Source of the DNA: Symbiodinium natans
Taxonomy: Eukaryota; Sar; Dinophyceae; Suessiales; Symbiodiniaceae
Assembly: GCA_905221605.1 (NCBI GenBank)
Contig: CAJNDS010002300.1
Coordinates: 416,941-480,940 of the forward strand
DNA length: 64,000 nucleotides
Direction of reading: 5' to 3'
How positions within the stretch are numbered: the stretch's first letter is position 1; every line of letters starts with the position of its first letter. Of this stretch, positions 31,966 to 42,719 are shown piece by piece. The notes under the pieces are model-generated. The model did not search any database, was not told the origin of the DNA, and saw nothing but the letters and a program-made list of their open reading frames with translations. The position numbers were made by a program, and so were the translations under genes.

Positions 31966-32317
31966 GAAACTTCTGACTATGTTGCGCAAAGCTTCAACGA
32001 AAAAACTCGCTCGACAATCCGACATAGAGAAAAAAGAAAACAATGAGAAGGCCCTCCGGCCGAAGACTCCCCCAACGCAAAACCTAAATTTTTTGGCTGC
32101 AGTTTCTTTACATGTCCTGAACACAAGCTTCTGGGCATGTTTTTCATAAGGCCTCATTGCATAACCACACTTTCGCCATGTAGCTCATCCGACGCAGAAA
32201 AATATTGAATGGCTGGCTGGTTTTTGGCTGGCTCCGGCTTGGTTTTGCCGTGAGTTGTGATTGGGTGGCCTTGGGGTGGGCATGTCTTCAAACTATCGCG
32301 TCCAGCTGACCAATGCT

Positions 32318-32343
32318 ACACCCTAAACCCTAAACCCTAAACC
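32318..32343 (-). repeat. Short CCCTAAA array
   Basis: Three to four units. Confidence 0.85.
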
Positions 32344-32365
32344 ATGTTTCCTCCTGATCTCCCAG

Positions 32366-32433
32366 CAACCTTCTCAAGGCTGGTGAACCACTCCGAGGAC
32401 GAGCAAGACAGGAAGGTGCATGACACAGACACA
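32366..32433 (+). CDS. Candidate exon between opposed arrays
   Basis: After TTTCCTCCTGATCTCCCAG, a clear pyrimidine-rich acceptor, 22 codons (TFSRLVNHSEDEQDRKVHDT) end at GTCTAGGG. Charged, protein-like. Phase fits 33862-33992. No domain recognised. Confidence 0.45.
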
Positions 32434-32435
32434 GT

Positions 32436-32730
32436 CTAGGGTTTAGGGTTTAGGGTTTAGGGTTTAGGGTTTAGGGTTTAGGGTTTAGGGTTTAGGGTTT
32501 AGGGTTTAGGGTTTAGGGTTTAGGGTTTAGGGTGGAGGGTTTAGGGTTTAGGGTTTAGGGTTTAGGGTTTAGGGTTTAGGGTTTAGGGTTTAGGGTTTAG
32601 GGTTTAGGGTTTAGGGTTTAGGGTTTAGGGTTTAGGGTTTAGGGTTTAGGGTTTAGGGTTTAGGGTTTAGGGTTTAGGGTGCAGGGTGTAGGGTGGAGGG
32701 TGTAGGGTGTAGGGTGTAGGGTGTAGGGTT
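32436..32730 (+). repeat. TTTAGGG array with GTAGGGT block
   Basis: About 35 units, one TGGAGGG, ending in GTGTAGG units. Confidence 0.95.
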
Positions 32731-32769
32731 TAGAACAGTCGAAGTCCTCCTCAGCACTCAACAAGGTAG

Positions 32770-32940
32770 GGCTTCATACTATTCATACTATTCAGACTAT
32801 TCATACTATTCATACTATTCATACTAGACATACTATTGGTACTATTGATACTATTGATACTATTCATACTATTCATACTATTCATACTGTTCATACTACT
32901 CATACTAGTCATACTATTCATACTTTTCATACTAGGGTCA
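32770..32940. repeat. 9-bp tandem repeat
   Basis: TATTCATAC units, about 17, with variants (TATTGATAC, TAGTCATAC). Confidence 0.9.
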
Positions 32941-33082
32941 CTAGCAACCAGGCCAGGGCAGGAAGTCCCGAATGCACCCGGCCGATCCTTAGGATCCTTC
33001 CAAGTTAGAAAAATTCTAGAGGGTGCGTTAGGGGTCCAAAAGGTGAACCCTGAAGTGTCTTCCTTGGACAAGGGGTTCTGTC

Positions 33083-33156
33083 CTTAACCCTAACCCCGAA
33101 ACCCGAAACCCGAAACCCTAAACCCTAAACCCTAAACTGGCCCTAAACCCTAAACC

Positions 33157-33188
<32 letters not shown>

Positions 33189-33230
33189 ACCCGAAACCCT
33201 CAACCCCTAACCCTAAACCCGAAATTCCCA
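33083..33230 (-). repeat. CCCGAAA/CCCTAAA/CCCTCAA array
   Basis: Mixed variant units. Confidence 0.9.
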
Positions 33231-33705
33231 CCCAGGCCTGCTTAGGCCGTACCCACCCTTTTCTAGGGTGCCTGGACCCAGCACTACACCCGACAGCGAC
33301 TAACACCAGCGCCCTGGCCCCCCGAATGGGGCCTGGCCCCCTAGCCCCCCTCGCTCTTTCGTTGCCCGCTTGACCGCCCTGGCCCCATCTGCCCCCCCCT
33401 GGCCCTCTGTGCCTCCTCTGTTTGGCCCCTGACCACCCACAGCCACGGCAACCTCCTACCCAACCGATCAAAGCATGGGGGTGGGAAGTGGGAATTTAGG
33501 GCATTAGCCCGAAACCCTAAAAGGAGAAAAGCTGGGTGGATGCCTGCGTAAGCAGGGGGTGGGAAAAATAAAACAACCCAACCTTTCTGGTTGTGGTGGC
33601 TCCAACTTCAATATACGCCGCCGCGACATATGCCGCCCCCTCACACCCCCTGGGTGTGTTGGGGCGCCATCCCTGCATGACATCTACTGCCGCGGCGCGG
33701 CGAGA

Positions 33706-33744
33706 CGCCCTAAACCCTAAACCCTAAACCCTAAACCCTAAACC

Positions 33745-33818
<74 letters not shown>

Positions 33819-33861
33819 ACCCTAAACCCTAAACCCTAAACCCTAAACCCTAAACCCTAAG
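33706..33861 (-). repeat. CCCTAAA array with CCCTCAA block
   Basis: Five CCCTAAA, about 11 CCCTCAA, six CCCTAAA. Confidence 0.95.
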
Positions 33862-33992
33862 CCGGTGCATCTTAAACCGCTGTATCGTGGAAGCCGCCGG
33901 TCTCCTAACGGAAAGGCCCTGTCACGGCTCTTCACACTTTCTGACGAGCAGAGGGTGAAGGTGGACGAGGACGGAACAACGGCGTCGTTGGG
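33862..33992 (+). CDS. Candidate exon between opposed telomeric arrays
   Basis: Begins at the AG of CCCTAAG, the last unit of the left array, and ends at GTTTGGGG. The 43-codon frame (KALSRLFTLSDEQRVKVDED within it) is strongly protein-like: charged, no Cys or Trp. It joins in phase to 32366-32433 before and 34662-34738 after. The minus strand lacks a good acceptor. No family recognised. Confidence 0.5.
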
Positions 33993-34110
33993 GTTTGGGG
34001 TTTGGGGTTTGGGGTTTAGGCTTTAGGCTTTAGGCTTTAGGCTTTAGGCTTTAGGCTTTAGGCTTTAGGGTCTAGGGTTTAGGGTTTAGGGTTTAGGGTT
34101 TAGGGTTTCG
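33988..34110 (+). repeat. TTTGGGG, TTTAGGC, TTTAGGG blocks
   Basis: Four TTTGGGG, eight TTTAGGC, then TTTAGGG units; each variant in its own block. Confidence 0.95.
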
Positions 34111-34307
34111 GGCAGAAAGAAAGCCTATTGCGATCGCACTTAAAATCGAAGAGGAGGTTCTTGGTGTACGAGTGTAGGGCATATGAGGGCATTACGCCAT
34201 CCACTCTGGGACTCTGGGACCGTGATGTGTAGGACATAGAGCTGCTTGGAGAATGGTCAGGAACTCAGTGGACCTTTTGCCTTTTGTTGTGTTTCAGCGG
34301 AGGACTT

Positions 34308-34634
34308 CCCAAAACCCAAAACCCAAAACCCTAAACCCTAAACCTTAAACCCCAAACCCCAAACCCCAAACCCTAAACCCTAAACCCTAAACCCTAAACC
34401 CTAAACCCTAAACCCTAAACCCTAAACCCTAAACCCTAAACCCTAAACCCTAAACCCTAAACCCTAAACCCTAAACCCTAAACCCTAAACCCTAAACCCT
34501 AAACCCTACACCATAAACCCTAAACCCTAAACCCTAAACCCTAAACCCTAAACCCTAAACCCTAAACCCTAAACCCTAAACCCTAAACCCTAAACCCTAA
34601 ACCCTAAACCCTAAACCCTAAACCCTAAACCCTA
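34308..34634 (-). repeat. CCCTAAA array
   Basis: About 43 units; starts with CCCAAAA and CCCCAAA variants. Confidence 0.95.
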
Positions 34635-34661
34635 TTCTGTCCAACATGGCACTCTGTGCAG

Positions 34662-34738
34662 CATGGCATTCGCTGAGGTGTACCAAGAACGAACCAAAGC
34701 TTTTGGATGTGATGTCCTCAGCCTCTCGGGAGCCTCGG
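34662..34738 (+). CDS. Candidate exon between opposed arrays
   Basis: After CACTCTGTGCAG the frame (MAFAEVYQERTKAFGCDVLS within it) runs to GTTTAGGG. The leftover bases on both sides fit 33862-33992 and 35871-35913. No domain recognised. Confidence 0.45.
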
Positions 34739-34785
34739 GTTTAGGGTTTAGGGTTTAGGGTTTAGGGTTTAGGGTTTGGGGTACC
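34737..34785 (+). repeat. TTTAGGG array
   Basis: Six units. Confidence 0.9.
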
Positions 34786-34789
34786 ATGA

Positions 34790-35734
34790 CCATCTAAAGT
34801 CACAGCGTGTCTTGGAAACCAAGTATAACAAGCGTAGCCACATCCAAGATTTTTATTCGGCAGGTGGGGGGGGGGGGGGTGAAACACAATAGGCAACACA
34901 ATAGGCCACTGATCAGGACATAGTGAAGTGTTCGACGAACAAAACGTAAACGCGGAACAATGGGATGGCTATCTTGGTGAAGTCACTGTGCTCGCCCTCC
35001 ACACCGTCTGATTCCCACCGCGAAATTGAGAGCCACAGTTTGGGAACGCATTGGCAAAGAAAAATGTCGACGGAGAAGAATGGTAGCCTACTTTTTTCCC
35101 TAAAACTTTCTGTGTGCCGGAGTTGGTTTTGGAGCAATCCTTCTAGACTTTAAGCAAGTTCTGTGATTGGAGCATCGGTCTTCAAGTTGCGGACATCTAA
35201 GGGATTTTGCTGTACGTACTTGTTTTTCATGCCGCTCTACTCCGAATCCACAGACTGCTCCGAAACGTGAAGTCGATTAAAGTCGACACGACGCAGGATT
35301 TTCGCATTGCGGCTGAGCTTTTAGATGAGTTCCGGTTCGAGTCGTCGTGCGCTCTATGCCACCTTGCAGCTGCTTCAACCAATGATGCATTCCAGCATTG
35401 TTCGGCAGTTCACTCAAATCGAGCAAGCTTCTTGAGACGTCCACAAACTTGTGTTGTGCGACACCAGGTGGTTTATTTAGCATGTCTGAAAGGAACATCT
35501 TCAAAAGCTGGCATGGGCTGCGAGCACAGGAAATCTTGTAAAACTTCCACTGTAGGTGCAGATTCCCGTCAAATTTCGTGTCTCGAATGGCTACCTGGTT
35601 AACCAGAAGCGGCAACATGTTTAGACTTTAAATGCTTCTCTTGAACAGGCCAGACTCATTCCGACACAGGTGCGTTGCGCAACACAGCTTGCATATTCGC
35701 GAACACCTCCCAAGCAGTACATCTTGAAGCCGAA
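34790..35734. other. Unique island, no gene assigned
   Basis: A frame of 131 codons on + (35207) and one of 113 codons on - (35618) overlap; neither is recognised. Confidence 0.35.
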
Positions 35735-35800
35735 GGGTTTAGGGTTTAAGGGTTAAGGGTTTAGGGTTTAGGGTTTAGGGTTTATGGTTTAGGGTTTAGG
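35735..35800 (+). repeat. TTTAGGG array
   Basis: About eight units with variants. Confidence 0.9.
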
Positions 35801-35870
35801 GACATCATCAGTTTCTGGCCCAAGTCGCCCAACACCTTGCAACCATTGTGCGAGAAGCTGCAGTCCGCAG

Positions 35871-35913
35871 ATGTCTTTGAGAAGAAAGCTTGGCGCAGAA
35901 TCCATTCCAGATG
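35871..35913 (+). CDS. Small candidate exon
   Basis: After CAGTCCGCAG, in phase with 34662-34738: DVFEKKAWRRIHSR to a GT. Basic helical composition; no domain recognised. Confidence 0.35.
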
Positions 35914-35936
35914 GTATTCTGGAAGAGAAAACCTCC

Positions 35937-36090
35937 CTGAAGCCTAAACCCTAAGCCCTAAACTTCAACCCCTAAACCCTAAACCCTAAACCCTAAACCC
36001 TAAACCCTAAACCCTAAACCCTAAACCCTAAACCCTAAACCCTAAACCCTAAACCCTAAACCCTAAACCCCAAACCCTAAACCCTAAACA
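35937..36090 (-). repeat. CCCTAAA array
   Basis: About 18 units. Confidence 0.95.
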
Positions 36091-36173
36091 GGTGATGCCA
36101 ACTCCAAAGGAGATCGGCGCCCTTCCAGAGGCCCCCCTTGACTTCGGGTTTTGTTTTTTTCCATGCCCTGCCT

Positions 36174-36390
36174 TGAGGGTTTAGGGTTTAGGGTTTAGGG
36201 TTTAGGGTTTAGGGTTTAGGGTTTAGGGTTTAGGGTTTAGGGTTTAGGGTTTAGGGTTTAGGGTTTAGGGCTGAGAGTTTAGGGTTCAGGGTTCAGGGTT
36301 CAGGGTTTAGGGTTTAGGGTTTAGGGTTTAGGTTTTCGGGTTTAGGGCTTCGGGTTCAGGGTTCAGGGTTCAGGGTTCGGGTTTAGGGTT
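36174..36390 (+). repeat. TTTAGGG array with TTCAGGG units
   Basis: About 30 units; TTCAGGG and TTCGGG variants at the right. Confidence 0.95.
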
Positions 36391-36961
36391 GATATAGGCT
36401 TGCCCTTAGATGTGCGATTTTCTTGGGTTCACAGACTCAAGGGCTTGTAGTGTTTCTGAGACATGTGGAGGGTTTCGGCTACCGTGACCAATGCATCCGG
36501 TGGCAGCGGGCGCAGCACCCAGCTGCATGCCGCTGCCCCCCTGATCGCACGTGTTCCCACGGCTTCAAGGTTTCAAGGGTGGGCCGCTGAAGATAACGCC
36601 GTGCAGTAGCACCTCAGTGTGGACAGAGGGACCCGAAACCCGCAACCCTAAACACCAAACCCTAAGCCTCGGAGTCCTCGAGTCCTACCTAAAGTCAGCC
36701 TAAGCCCGTGGAAACAGCGTTTTCCGCATTGCAGGTATCATGTCATGCCTTGTGAACCCAACTAGACTTCCGCGTGCACACCCTTGCACACCTTCGCTCA
36801 CCCACCTGCCACCCTCAGTCTGACCACCGTGTGCCAGGTGGAGGGTCCTTCGGACCGTCAGAAGCAGCTCCTAGAGTACCAGCCCCTCTTGGACCTTTCA
36901 CAACTGAAAGGCCCCGACAATTCTCGAGGGGCGTTTCGGCCTTTCAGTCTTTCTGGGGCGC

Positions 36962-37064
36962 TGTTAACCCTAAACCCTAAACCCTAAACCCTAAACCCTA
37001 AACCCTAAACCCTAAACCCTAAACCCTAAACCCTAAACCCTAAACCCTAAACCCTAAACCCAAA
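36962..37064 (-). repeat. CCCTAAA array
   Basis: About 14 units. Confidence 0.95.
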
Positions 37065-37069
37065 AAGTG

Positions 37070-38460
37070 ACCAAAGGACCTCATTCCCAAAGCAGACGTA
37101 TCGGGCACAGCAGCGTATGTTTACCAGCTCTCAAGTCGACATCTGCAATTTGCCAAGAACCGATATGCTCCAAAAGCCGCCCGCTCCTCAGACCTCAGCT
37201 TAATTGAAAGTATCAACGAAAGAGAGCAGTTAAAGAGTAAAAAGTCCCCCTTCAAAACACAGCTCAGAGTTTCTAATTCGAATCCTTCATGTTCCTTTCC
37301 TGCGTCCTATAGGGGTTGGACTCTGTTCTACTGGTATTTTTCCTTATGGTCCCCTGAAAGTATACTCTACTACCCCCCCCCCCCCAAACCCTATTCTCCA
37401 GGTCCCTCCGCGCAGTCGCTGGGAACGACTCTGGCTGTGCCGAGCTCGGCTCAACACCCTTTTGGGTGGGACTTCTGTTATCTTGGTAGCCCAGTGGTAT
37501 CCTTTTCCCTTTTTGGGTTCTGGGTTCCCTTATAAAGTAACCAACCCCAAAAAAGGGTGCCCTTATTATAATATTGTTACTGGGCTACCAGGTTCTGGAA
37601 TGTACCAGACAGTTGTCACTGGATACCTTGATAGCAGTTTTCAAATCCCTGTAATATCTTTCGATACTTTTTAATGGTCAGCGTCTGACCGATACTTTTG
37701 ATTCCTTCTTCCTCCTTGCCTACTTTGAGCCGCCCTGAACAGTATCCCTGGCATTTTCGGACCCTGGAAGGGCCTTAAACCCCGTATTCCAAATCGGTTG
37801 AAAGTGACAAGCTTCAGATGTGCATCAAGAAGCAGCCAAGGCCATGCAAAACGCAAAGACTGACCCTCACTTGCTCTTCAAGGCCTGAAGGGACGTGGAC
37901 GGATGCAACAACAATGACGCGCCATCCAACAAATATGGTAGCAGCGTAAGAAATCTTGGAAGGAAATAAGTAATCTTGGAAGGAGAGACAGGCGGAGGGA
38001 GGGAGGGAGGGAGGGGAAAGAGAGAGGGAAAGAACCATGCAAGCAACTGCAAAAAGCAAACGCAGAAGAAGCGGCAAACCAATCAAGAATCCTCTTGAAA
38101 TGTCGCTTGGTTCGGAGTTGAGTTCCCCAAGAGCACAAGTAGTTCGCATCCTGTTCAGGACACTCTCGCAGCTGAGCCAAGAAACTGGTTCAGACAATCC
38201 CGACGGCTTCGGATATCATTGCGAAAGGGCTCCTGCAAGCGTGCGCGTGGACATGTGATGTTCAATGCTGTGTTGTCGGCGTTGCGTTGAAGAGTTCTGC
38301 TGATAAACCGTACCACCCTGCTGTGCAAGTAATATGAATAGAACGAACGAGTGAACACCTGGCCATTACGTGATGGCTTGAATATGATATTGAAAGCAAA
38401 GTAGGGTGTCTCATTCCATGCTGTTTTTCTTCGCCCGGGACTTCGCCTTGTTTTCAGGGT
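37070..38460. other. 1.4 kb unique stretch
   Basis: Contains the inverted-repeat element at 37485-37589 and a GGAGGGAGG run near 38000. Open frames on both strands are short and not recognised. Confidence 0.4.
37485..37589. mobile_element. Inverted-repeat element of a second family
   Basis: The ends GGTAGCCCAGTGGTA and TTACTGGGCTACC are inverted complements and similarity continues inward (CCTTTTCCCTTTTTGG against CCAAAAAAGGGTGCCC). About 105 bp, non-coding. A truncated relative lies at 57069-57138. Confidence 0.7.
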
Positions 38461-38462
38461 TC

Positions 38463-38508
38463 GCCCTAAACCCTAAATCCTAAACCCTAAACCCTAAGCC
38501 CTAAAAAT
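38463..38508 (-). repeat. CCCTAAA array
   Basis: Six units with CCCTAAT and CCCTAAG variants. Confidence 0.85.
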
Positions 38509-38635
38509 TGCGGTACATCTGCAGTTTTTCTGTCGCAGGCAGAGGATTTACCTCGGCCACTGACACAGCCCGACATGGCGGAGGTCGATGTCAGGGCCTT
38601 GCTCGGCCCTACATAAGGCCCAGGAGACTGAGTTA

Positions 38636-38723
38636 GGGGTTTCCGAAGTTAGGGCTTCCCCATTTTTGGGGTCCTGATTATCAGGGAGTCCTATGATTTT
38701 GGGTCTATATTTCGTAACCCCCC
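38636..38723. mobile_element. Introner-like element, short copy
   Basis: Left GGGGTTTCCGAAGTTAGGGC, right GGGTCTATATTTCGTAACCC then CCC; about 88 bp, diverged. Confidence 0.55.
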
Positions 38724-38994
38724 AGTCCGTGTGCTTGTGACTTTGATGCAAACCAGGCCACTTACACCCAGTGGCTGTACTTTTCCAGACCGACCAAGCC
38801 GGGTGAAGCACATGGATTTCCTCGTTCTGACACTACCGAGTTCCATGTTAATGCAAGCCGACTGCTGAGATTGTGCCGTACCCTCTGACGGAGCAGGACC
38901 TGGCAATTGCTCTCAAGATCCCAAGCACGAAAGGCCCTAAACTGTGGGAGTAGGAGCGGAAGGTGGAGTAGGAGCAGCAGTCGTGGCATCAGCG

Positions 38995-39060
38995 GCAGTG
39001 GTGTTAGTAGTCAGTAGTAGTTAGTAGTAATTGTCGTAGTTGTCGCCGTCGTCGTCAGTT
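38995..39060. repeat. AGTAGT/GTCGTC trinucleotide repeat
   Basis: Imperfect triplets. Confidence 0.8.
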
Positions 39061-39101
39061 AGTAGGCATGTAGTATTGGTTCAGCTACTTTTTCGAGATG
39101 T

Positions 39102-39278
39102 TCCCGAGTGCGTAGCAGAAGGGTTCCCGTTTTCAGAGTTGGGGATCCAGGGATCCAGCGGATTACCCAACATCGTGCATTTTGTCTTCGCAAGCGTTCG
39201 ACAGCGTTCGAAAGCGCCCGAAAGTGTTCACAAGAGGCTAGCAGCGAGCTGTAGCGGAAGTCCAGCATTTTGGCATCG
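39102..39278. repeat. Dispersed repeat, copy 2
   Basis: Diverged relative of 15083-15256 in the same orientation. Confidence 0.65.
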
Positions 39279-39715
39279 TTTTGGGATTTGTATGTCTTAA
39301 AGTGCCGACAGTCAAACGGCTGAGGATCCTCAGGCCATCCTGTTCACACCTCAAAAGTGCAGGATGAAGCCCGTGGGTTGCGCCATCCTCGTAAGTGCCG
39401 TCACTTTGGGAGCTTCGTTTGCGGTCGTGCCCCAAAAGAGCTGGCAGGCACGAGGATGGGGCATGTGGGGTGCGCCAACCAGGAAACCCCAAGCTCCAAT
39501 GCGCGGAAAGCAAATATGCCTTAGTTTGACAAGGTCTGGAACCATGTAGCAAAGCTTTGACATAACATTGCCGTCAAACTGAAAGTGCAATTCTGGGCTT
39601 GAAGGACGTGGAAAACGTGCAAGATCGACGGCTAAGTCCATCCATTCTTCAAGGCAAAAACCCCGAATCCATTGAACAAGCGCGCCTAACTTGAAGATGA
39701 GTACCCTCCCTCAGC

Positions 39716-39817
39716 ACCCTAAACCCTAAACCCTAAACCCTAAACCCTAAACCCTAAACCCTAAACCCTAAACCCTAAACCCTAAACCCTAAACCCTAAA
39801 CCCTAAACCCTAAACCC
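39716..39817 (-). repeat. CCCTAAA array
   Basis: Fourteen units. Confidence 0.95.
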
Positions 39818-39821
39818 GAAG

Positions 39822-39903
39822 GACATTCCCGGCTACCAAGAGATGCAAGCCGCGATACCCACACGGCAGCCAGTCAGTGCAGGGCGCTCGACCTCTGCCG
39901 CAG
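39822..39903 (+). CDS. Candidate exon between opposed arrays
   Basis: From the AG of CCCGAAG directly after the left array to the GT of CAGGTTTAGGG: 27 codons (DIPGYQEMQAAIPTRQPVSA first). Both boundaries fall within a few bases of the arrays. No domain recognised. Confidence 0.45.
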
Positions 39904-39962
39904 GTTTAGGGTTTAGGGAGTGTTTAGGGTTGAGGGTTTAGGGTTTAGGGTTTAGGGTTGAG
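39902..39962 (+). repeat. TTTAGGG array
   Basis: Seven units with small interruptions. Confidence 0.9.
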
Positions 39963-40114
39963 AGCTTGGCTTTGGGACTTTACGTAAGGGGTTTAGCATG
40001 CTTCAGAGGGCAAGCTTGACCCCTCAGCCATGCACTCGAAGGAATGCATGTGCACACTTTCTTCTTGAACCCTCCAACATCGTCTTCAATGCATATTGTA
40101 ACCTAGATTGTAGG

Positions 40115-40345
40115 AACCCGTGTTTTTTTTTTGTTGTGGGTGTTTTTTTGCTGTGGGTGCTTTTTTCGGGGGCCGCCCCGGTGAGTGAGTGACCTGGCGC
40201 GTGTCGCCCCCGCACCCGCAGCCAAAAAACAAAAACGCGCCCCCGCACCCGCAGCAAAAAAAGAAAAAACGCGCCCCCGCACCCGCAGCAAAAAAAAAAA
40301 AAAACGCGCCCCCCCCCCCCTTCCTCTCCACCCCCCCCCCCCCAA
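40115..40345. repeat. CGCGCCCCCGCACCCGCAGC plus A-run repeats
   Basis: Tandem units of A-run followed by CGCGCCCCCGCACCCGCAGC; the T-run version opens the block. Apparent reading frames are low complexity. A second block lies at 41540-41735. Confidence 0.85.
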
Positions 40346-40354
40346 CTGTGCAAG

Positions 40355-40830
40355 CGTTTTCAAAGCACTGATTCCTTCCCCAGGCCATCATGCGAGCATT
40401 GTGTTTGCAAATGGTGGAGGGAGGGCTGCACCCCGCCCGACCCCCCCCCTCTTGAAAACCACAGCTCGCTTCTCAGCAGATGACTCCTGTCCAAGCCTAT
40501 CATGCGGGCTTGGGTTTGCAAATGGGGGGGGCTGCGCCCCCCCCCAACCCCCCCGCTTCTTAAAGCCATGCCAGCTTGCTTCAAAGCAAAGGAATCCTTT
40601 CCGAACCCATCATGAGAGCATTCCCCCCCGCTTGAAAAGGGGGGGGGGGGGGGCTGTGCTTTTTAGCCGGGCAAACTTGCTTCAATCATACGAATCCCTT
40701 CCACACCCATGATGATGCGAGCATTGTGTTCTGCGCCCCCCCCCAACCCCCCCGCTTTTTTTAGCCGGCAAGCCTGCTTCAAAGCTTCCAAACCCATGAT
40801 GCGAGCATTGTGTTTTCAAATGCAAAAACA
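40355..40830. repeat. Tandem repeat of about 120 bp
   Basis: Four units sharing CCCATCATGCGAGCATTGTG, TTTGCAAATG, a G/C homopolymer pair and GCTTGCTTCAAAGC. Homopolymer lengths vary between units. Confidence 0.75.
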
Positions 40831-41535
40831 CTTGTTGTCTACGAGTCACAGATAGAGATAATGCATGTACTCTTATGACAATATTGAGAATTAGCTTTTC
40901 ATGTATTCCTCTCTCATGTCTTCCTCGTGAAATACAGAGAAGAAGTCTGAAAATGCTGACAAAGTAGTAAACTATGGAACAATAGAGGTTTTCGCTATAC
41001 AATATAGAGAAATTAGAGGTTTCCTATGACAACATAGAGGAAATAGAGTCTTTCATACGAAAATTTAGCGAAAACACAAAGTGTTTTCATATTAAAATGT
41101 AGAGGTCTTGATATTCAAATATAGAGAATAGAGGTTTTCATGTTCAAATTTTAAGAAAATGGAGGTTTGCCTATTCAGAGACAGAGAAAATAATGGGCTT
41201 CCGATTAAAATAGGACAAGAGGAACAAAAACACTTTTAATTGCAAGTCACATATTGAGATAACACAGAGAATTAGTTTCTCATGTATTCCTCTCTCATGT
41301 CTTCCCCATTAAATATAGAGGAAAACTATGACGATATAGACCAAATAGAGAGAAATACAGGTTTTCGTTATAAAATATAGAGAAACAGAGGTTTTCGTAT
41401 TAAAGTATAGAGAAATAAATCAGAAAAGCTAGAGGTTTTCATACTAAATGTAGAGAAAATAGAGGTTTTCATATTCAAATATAGAGAAGAAAGAGGTTTT
41501 CCTATTAAAAATTAGAGAAAATAGATGTTTTCATA
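40824..41535. repeat. AT-rich degenerate repeat
   Basis: Many copies of ATAGAGAAATAGAGGTTTTC with variants, about 30-40 bp period. A longer segment (ATGTATTCCTCTCTCATGTC and flanks) occurs at about 40900 and 41280. Confidence 0.8.
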
Positions 41536-41539
41536 GTAA

Positions 41540-41735
41540 AAAAGCAGCAAAAGCGCTCCGCACCCGCAGCAAAAAAAAAAAACGCGCCCCACCCCCACGG
41601 CACCCGCAACAAGAAAAAAACGCGCCCCCGCACCCGCAGCAACAAAAAAAAATGCGCCCCCGCACCCGCAGCAAAAAAAAACCGCGCCCCGCACCCGCAA
41701 CAAAAAAGCACCCGCAGCAAAAAGAAACACTCTTA
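41540..41735. repeat. Second A-run/CGCGCCCC block
   Basis: Same unit as 40115-40345. Both blocks lie next to the sequence CCTAGATTGTAGG (40101 and 41735). Confidence 0.8.
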
Positions 41736-42192
41736 CCCTAGATTGTAGGGTGTCGTCATGGTCTCTAAATCCACTGTAAAACAAGCTACTGTACCTTGTG
41801 GCACTTAGGATAGAACTAAGCCGCTAATATTTCACTGAACTGAGTGTATCGACTGTGTCCTCCCTATTGTCATTGTATTTGATTTCACTCTTTGGTATCA
41901 AGCAGGGCAGAATCATTGGAGAAGTGGCTCAAAGACTCAGACCTGCCATTTTTCTAGGATGCTGACTGATGCAGTCAACGTCAGCTATCAGAAGGTCTTC
42001 TGTTCAAAGAAGCAGTCGAAGCTTCCAAGCTTTCAGGCCCTGCGCGATCCCTTCCAGCGGCCGTTCTTGTACATGCCGGAGTTTCACGAGACGGTGCCCT
42101 GGGGGGTTTGTCTTCGTCAGGCTTCCGTCCGCCCATCCCTGTCATCCAGGCACAAGCCTTGTAAGCACCCTCCCCCCAAAGGTGCGAATCCT

Positions 42193-42290
42193 CCTAAACC
42201 CTAAACCCTAAACCCTAAACCCTAAACCCTAAACCCTAAACCCTAAACCCTAAACCCTAAACCCTAAACCCTAAACCCTAAACCCTAAAA
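42193..42290 (-). repeat. CCCTAAA array
   Basis: About 14 units. Confidence 0.95.
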
Positions 42291-42474
42291 AAACCAAGTG
42301 GCTTGAAGTCCAGAGGCCCTACCAGAACCAAGGCTTCGAGTAGGCCCCCAAGCTCGCAGCCAAGCAGAACCCTCGCACCTTCCTCGAAGCCCTCAAGCAC
42401 GAGCGCCGGCCCCTAATGAGGCCTACCAGGGTTTCCCATAGCGTAGCTAGAAGCCTCTCTACGCGACAGGACCT

Positions 42475-42650
42475 GATCATTAATATTAGTTTTCTTGTTA
42501 TCGTTAATATTATGACGATCATTAATATCATTATTTCTTATCAATAATATTCTTGGTAATTAAATTTTAATATTTTTAATAGTATTATCAATGTTATTAT
42601 TAATATTATTATTAATCTTACTATTAATATTATTAAATTAAATTGGTGTT
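42475..42650. repeat. TAT/ATT-rich microsatellite
   Basis: Imperfect TTATTAATA units, nearly pure A+T. Confidence 0.85.
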
Positions 42651-42719
42651 CAGATGATGCCCGTCTTCGAGAGCTCCTCGAACTACGGGTCGTGACCTTG
42701 GGGGGACGTGCGAACTCTG

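Noticed and set aside
37485-37520. tRNA-like A box (TAGCCCAGTGG)
   Set aside because: No matching B box, anticodon stem or acceptor stem; the sequence is the terminal repeat of a palindromic element.
40103-40712. Open frames rich in Lys/Pro/Ala or Phe/Gly
   Set aside because: They translate homopolymers and the CGCGCCCCCGCACCC repeat and are open on both strands.
41920-41940. A second spliced-leader relic (GTGGCTCAAAG)
   Set aside because: Only seven bases match and the end of the leader is not conserved.
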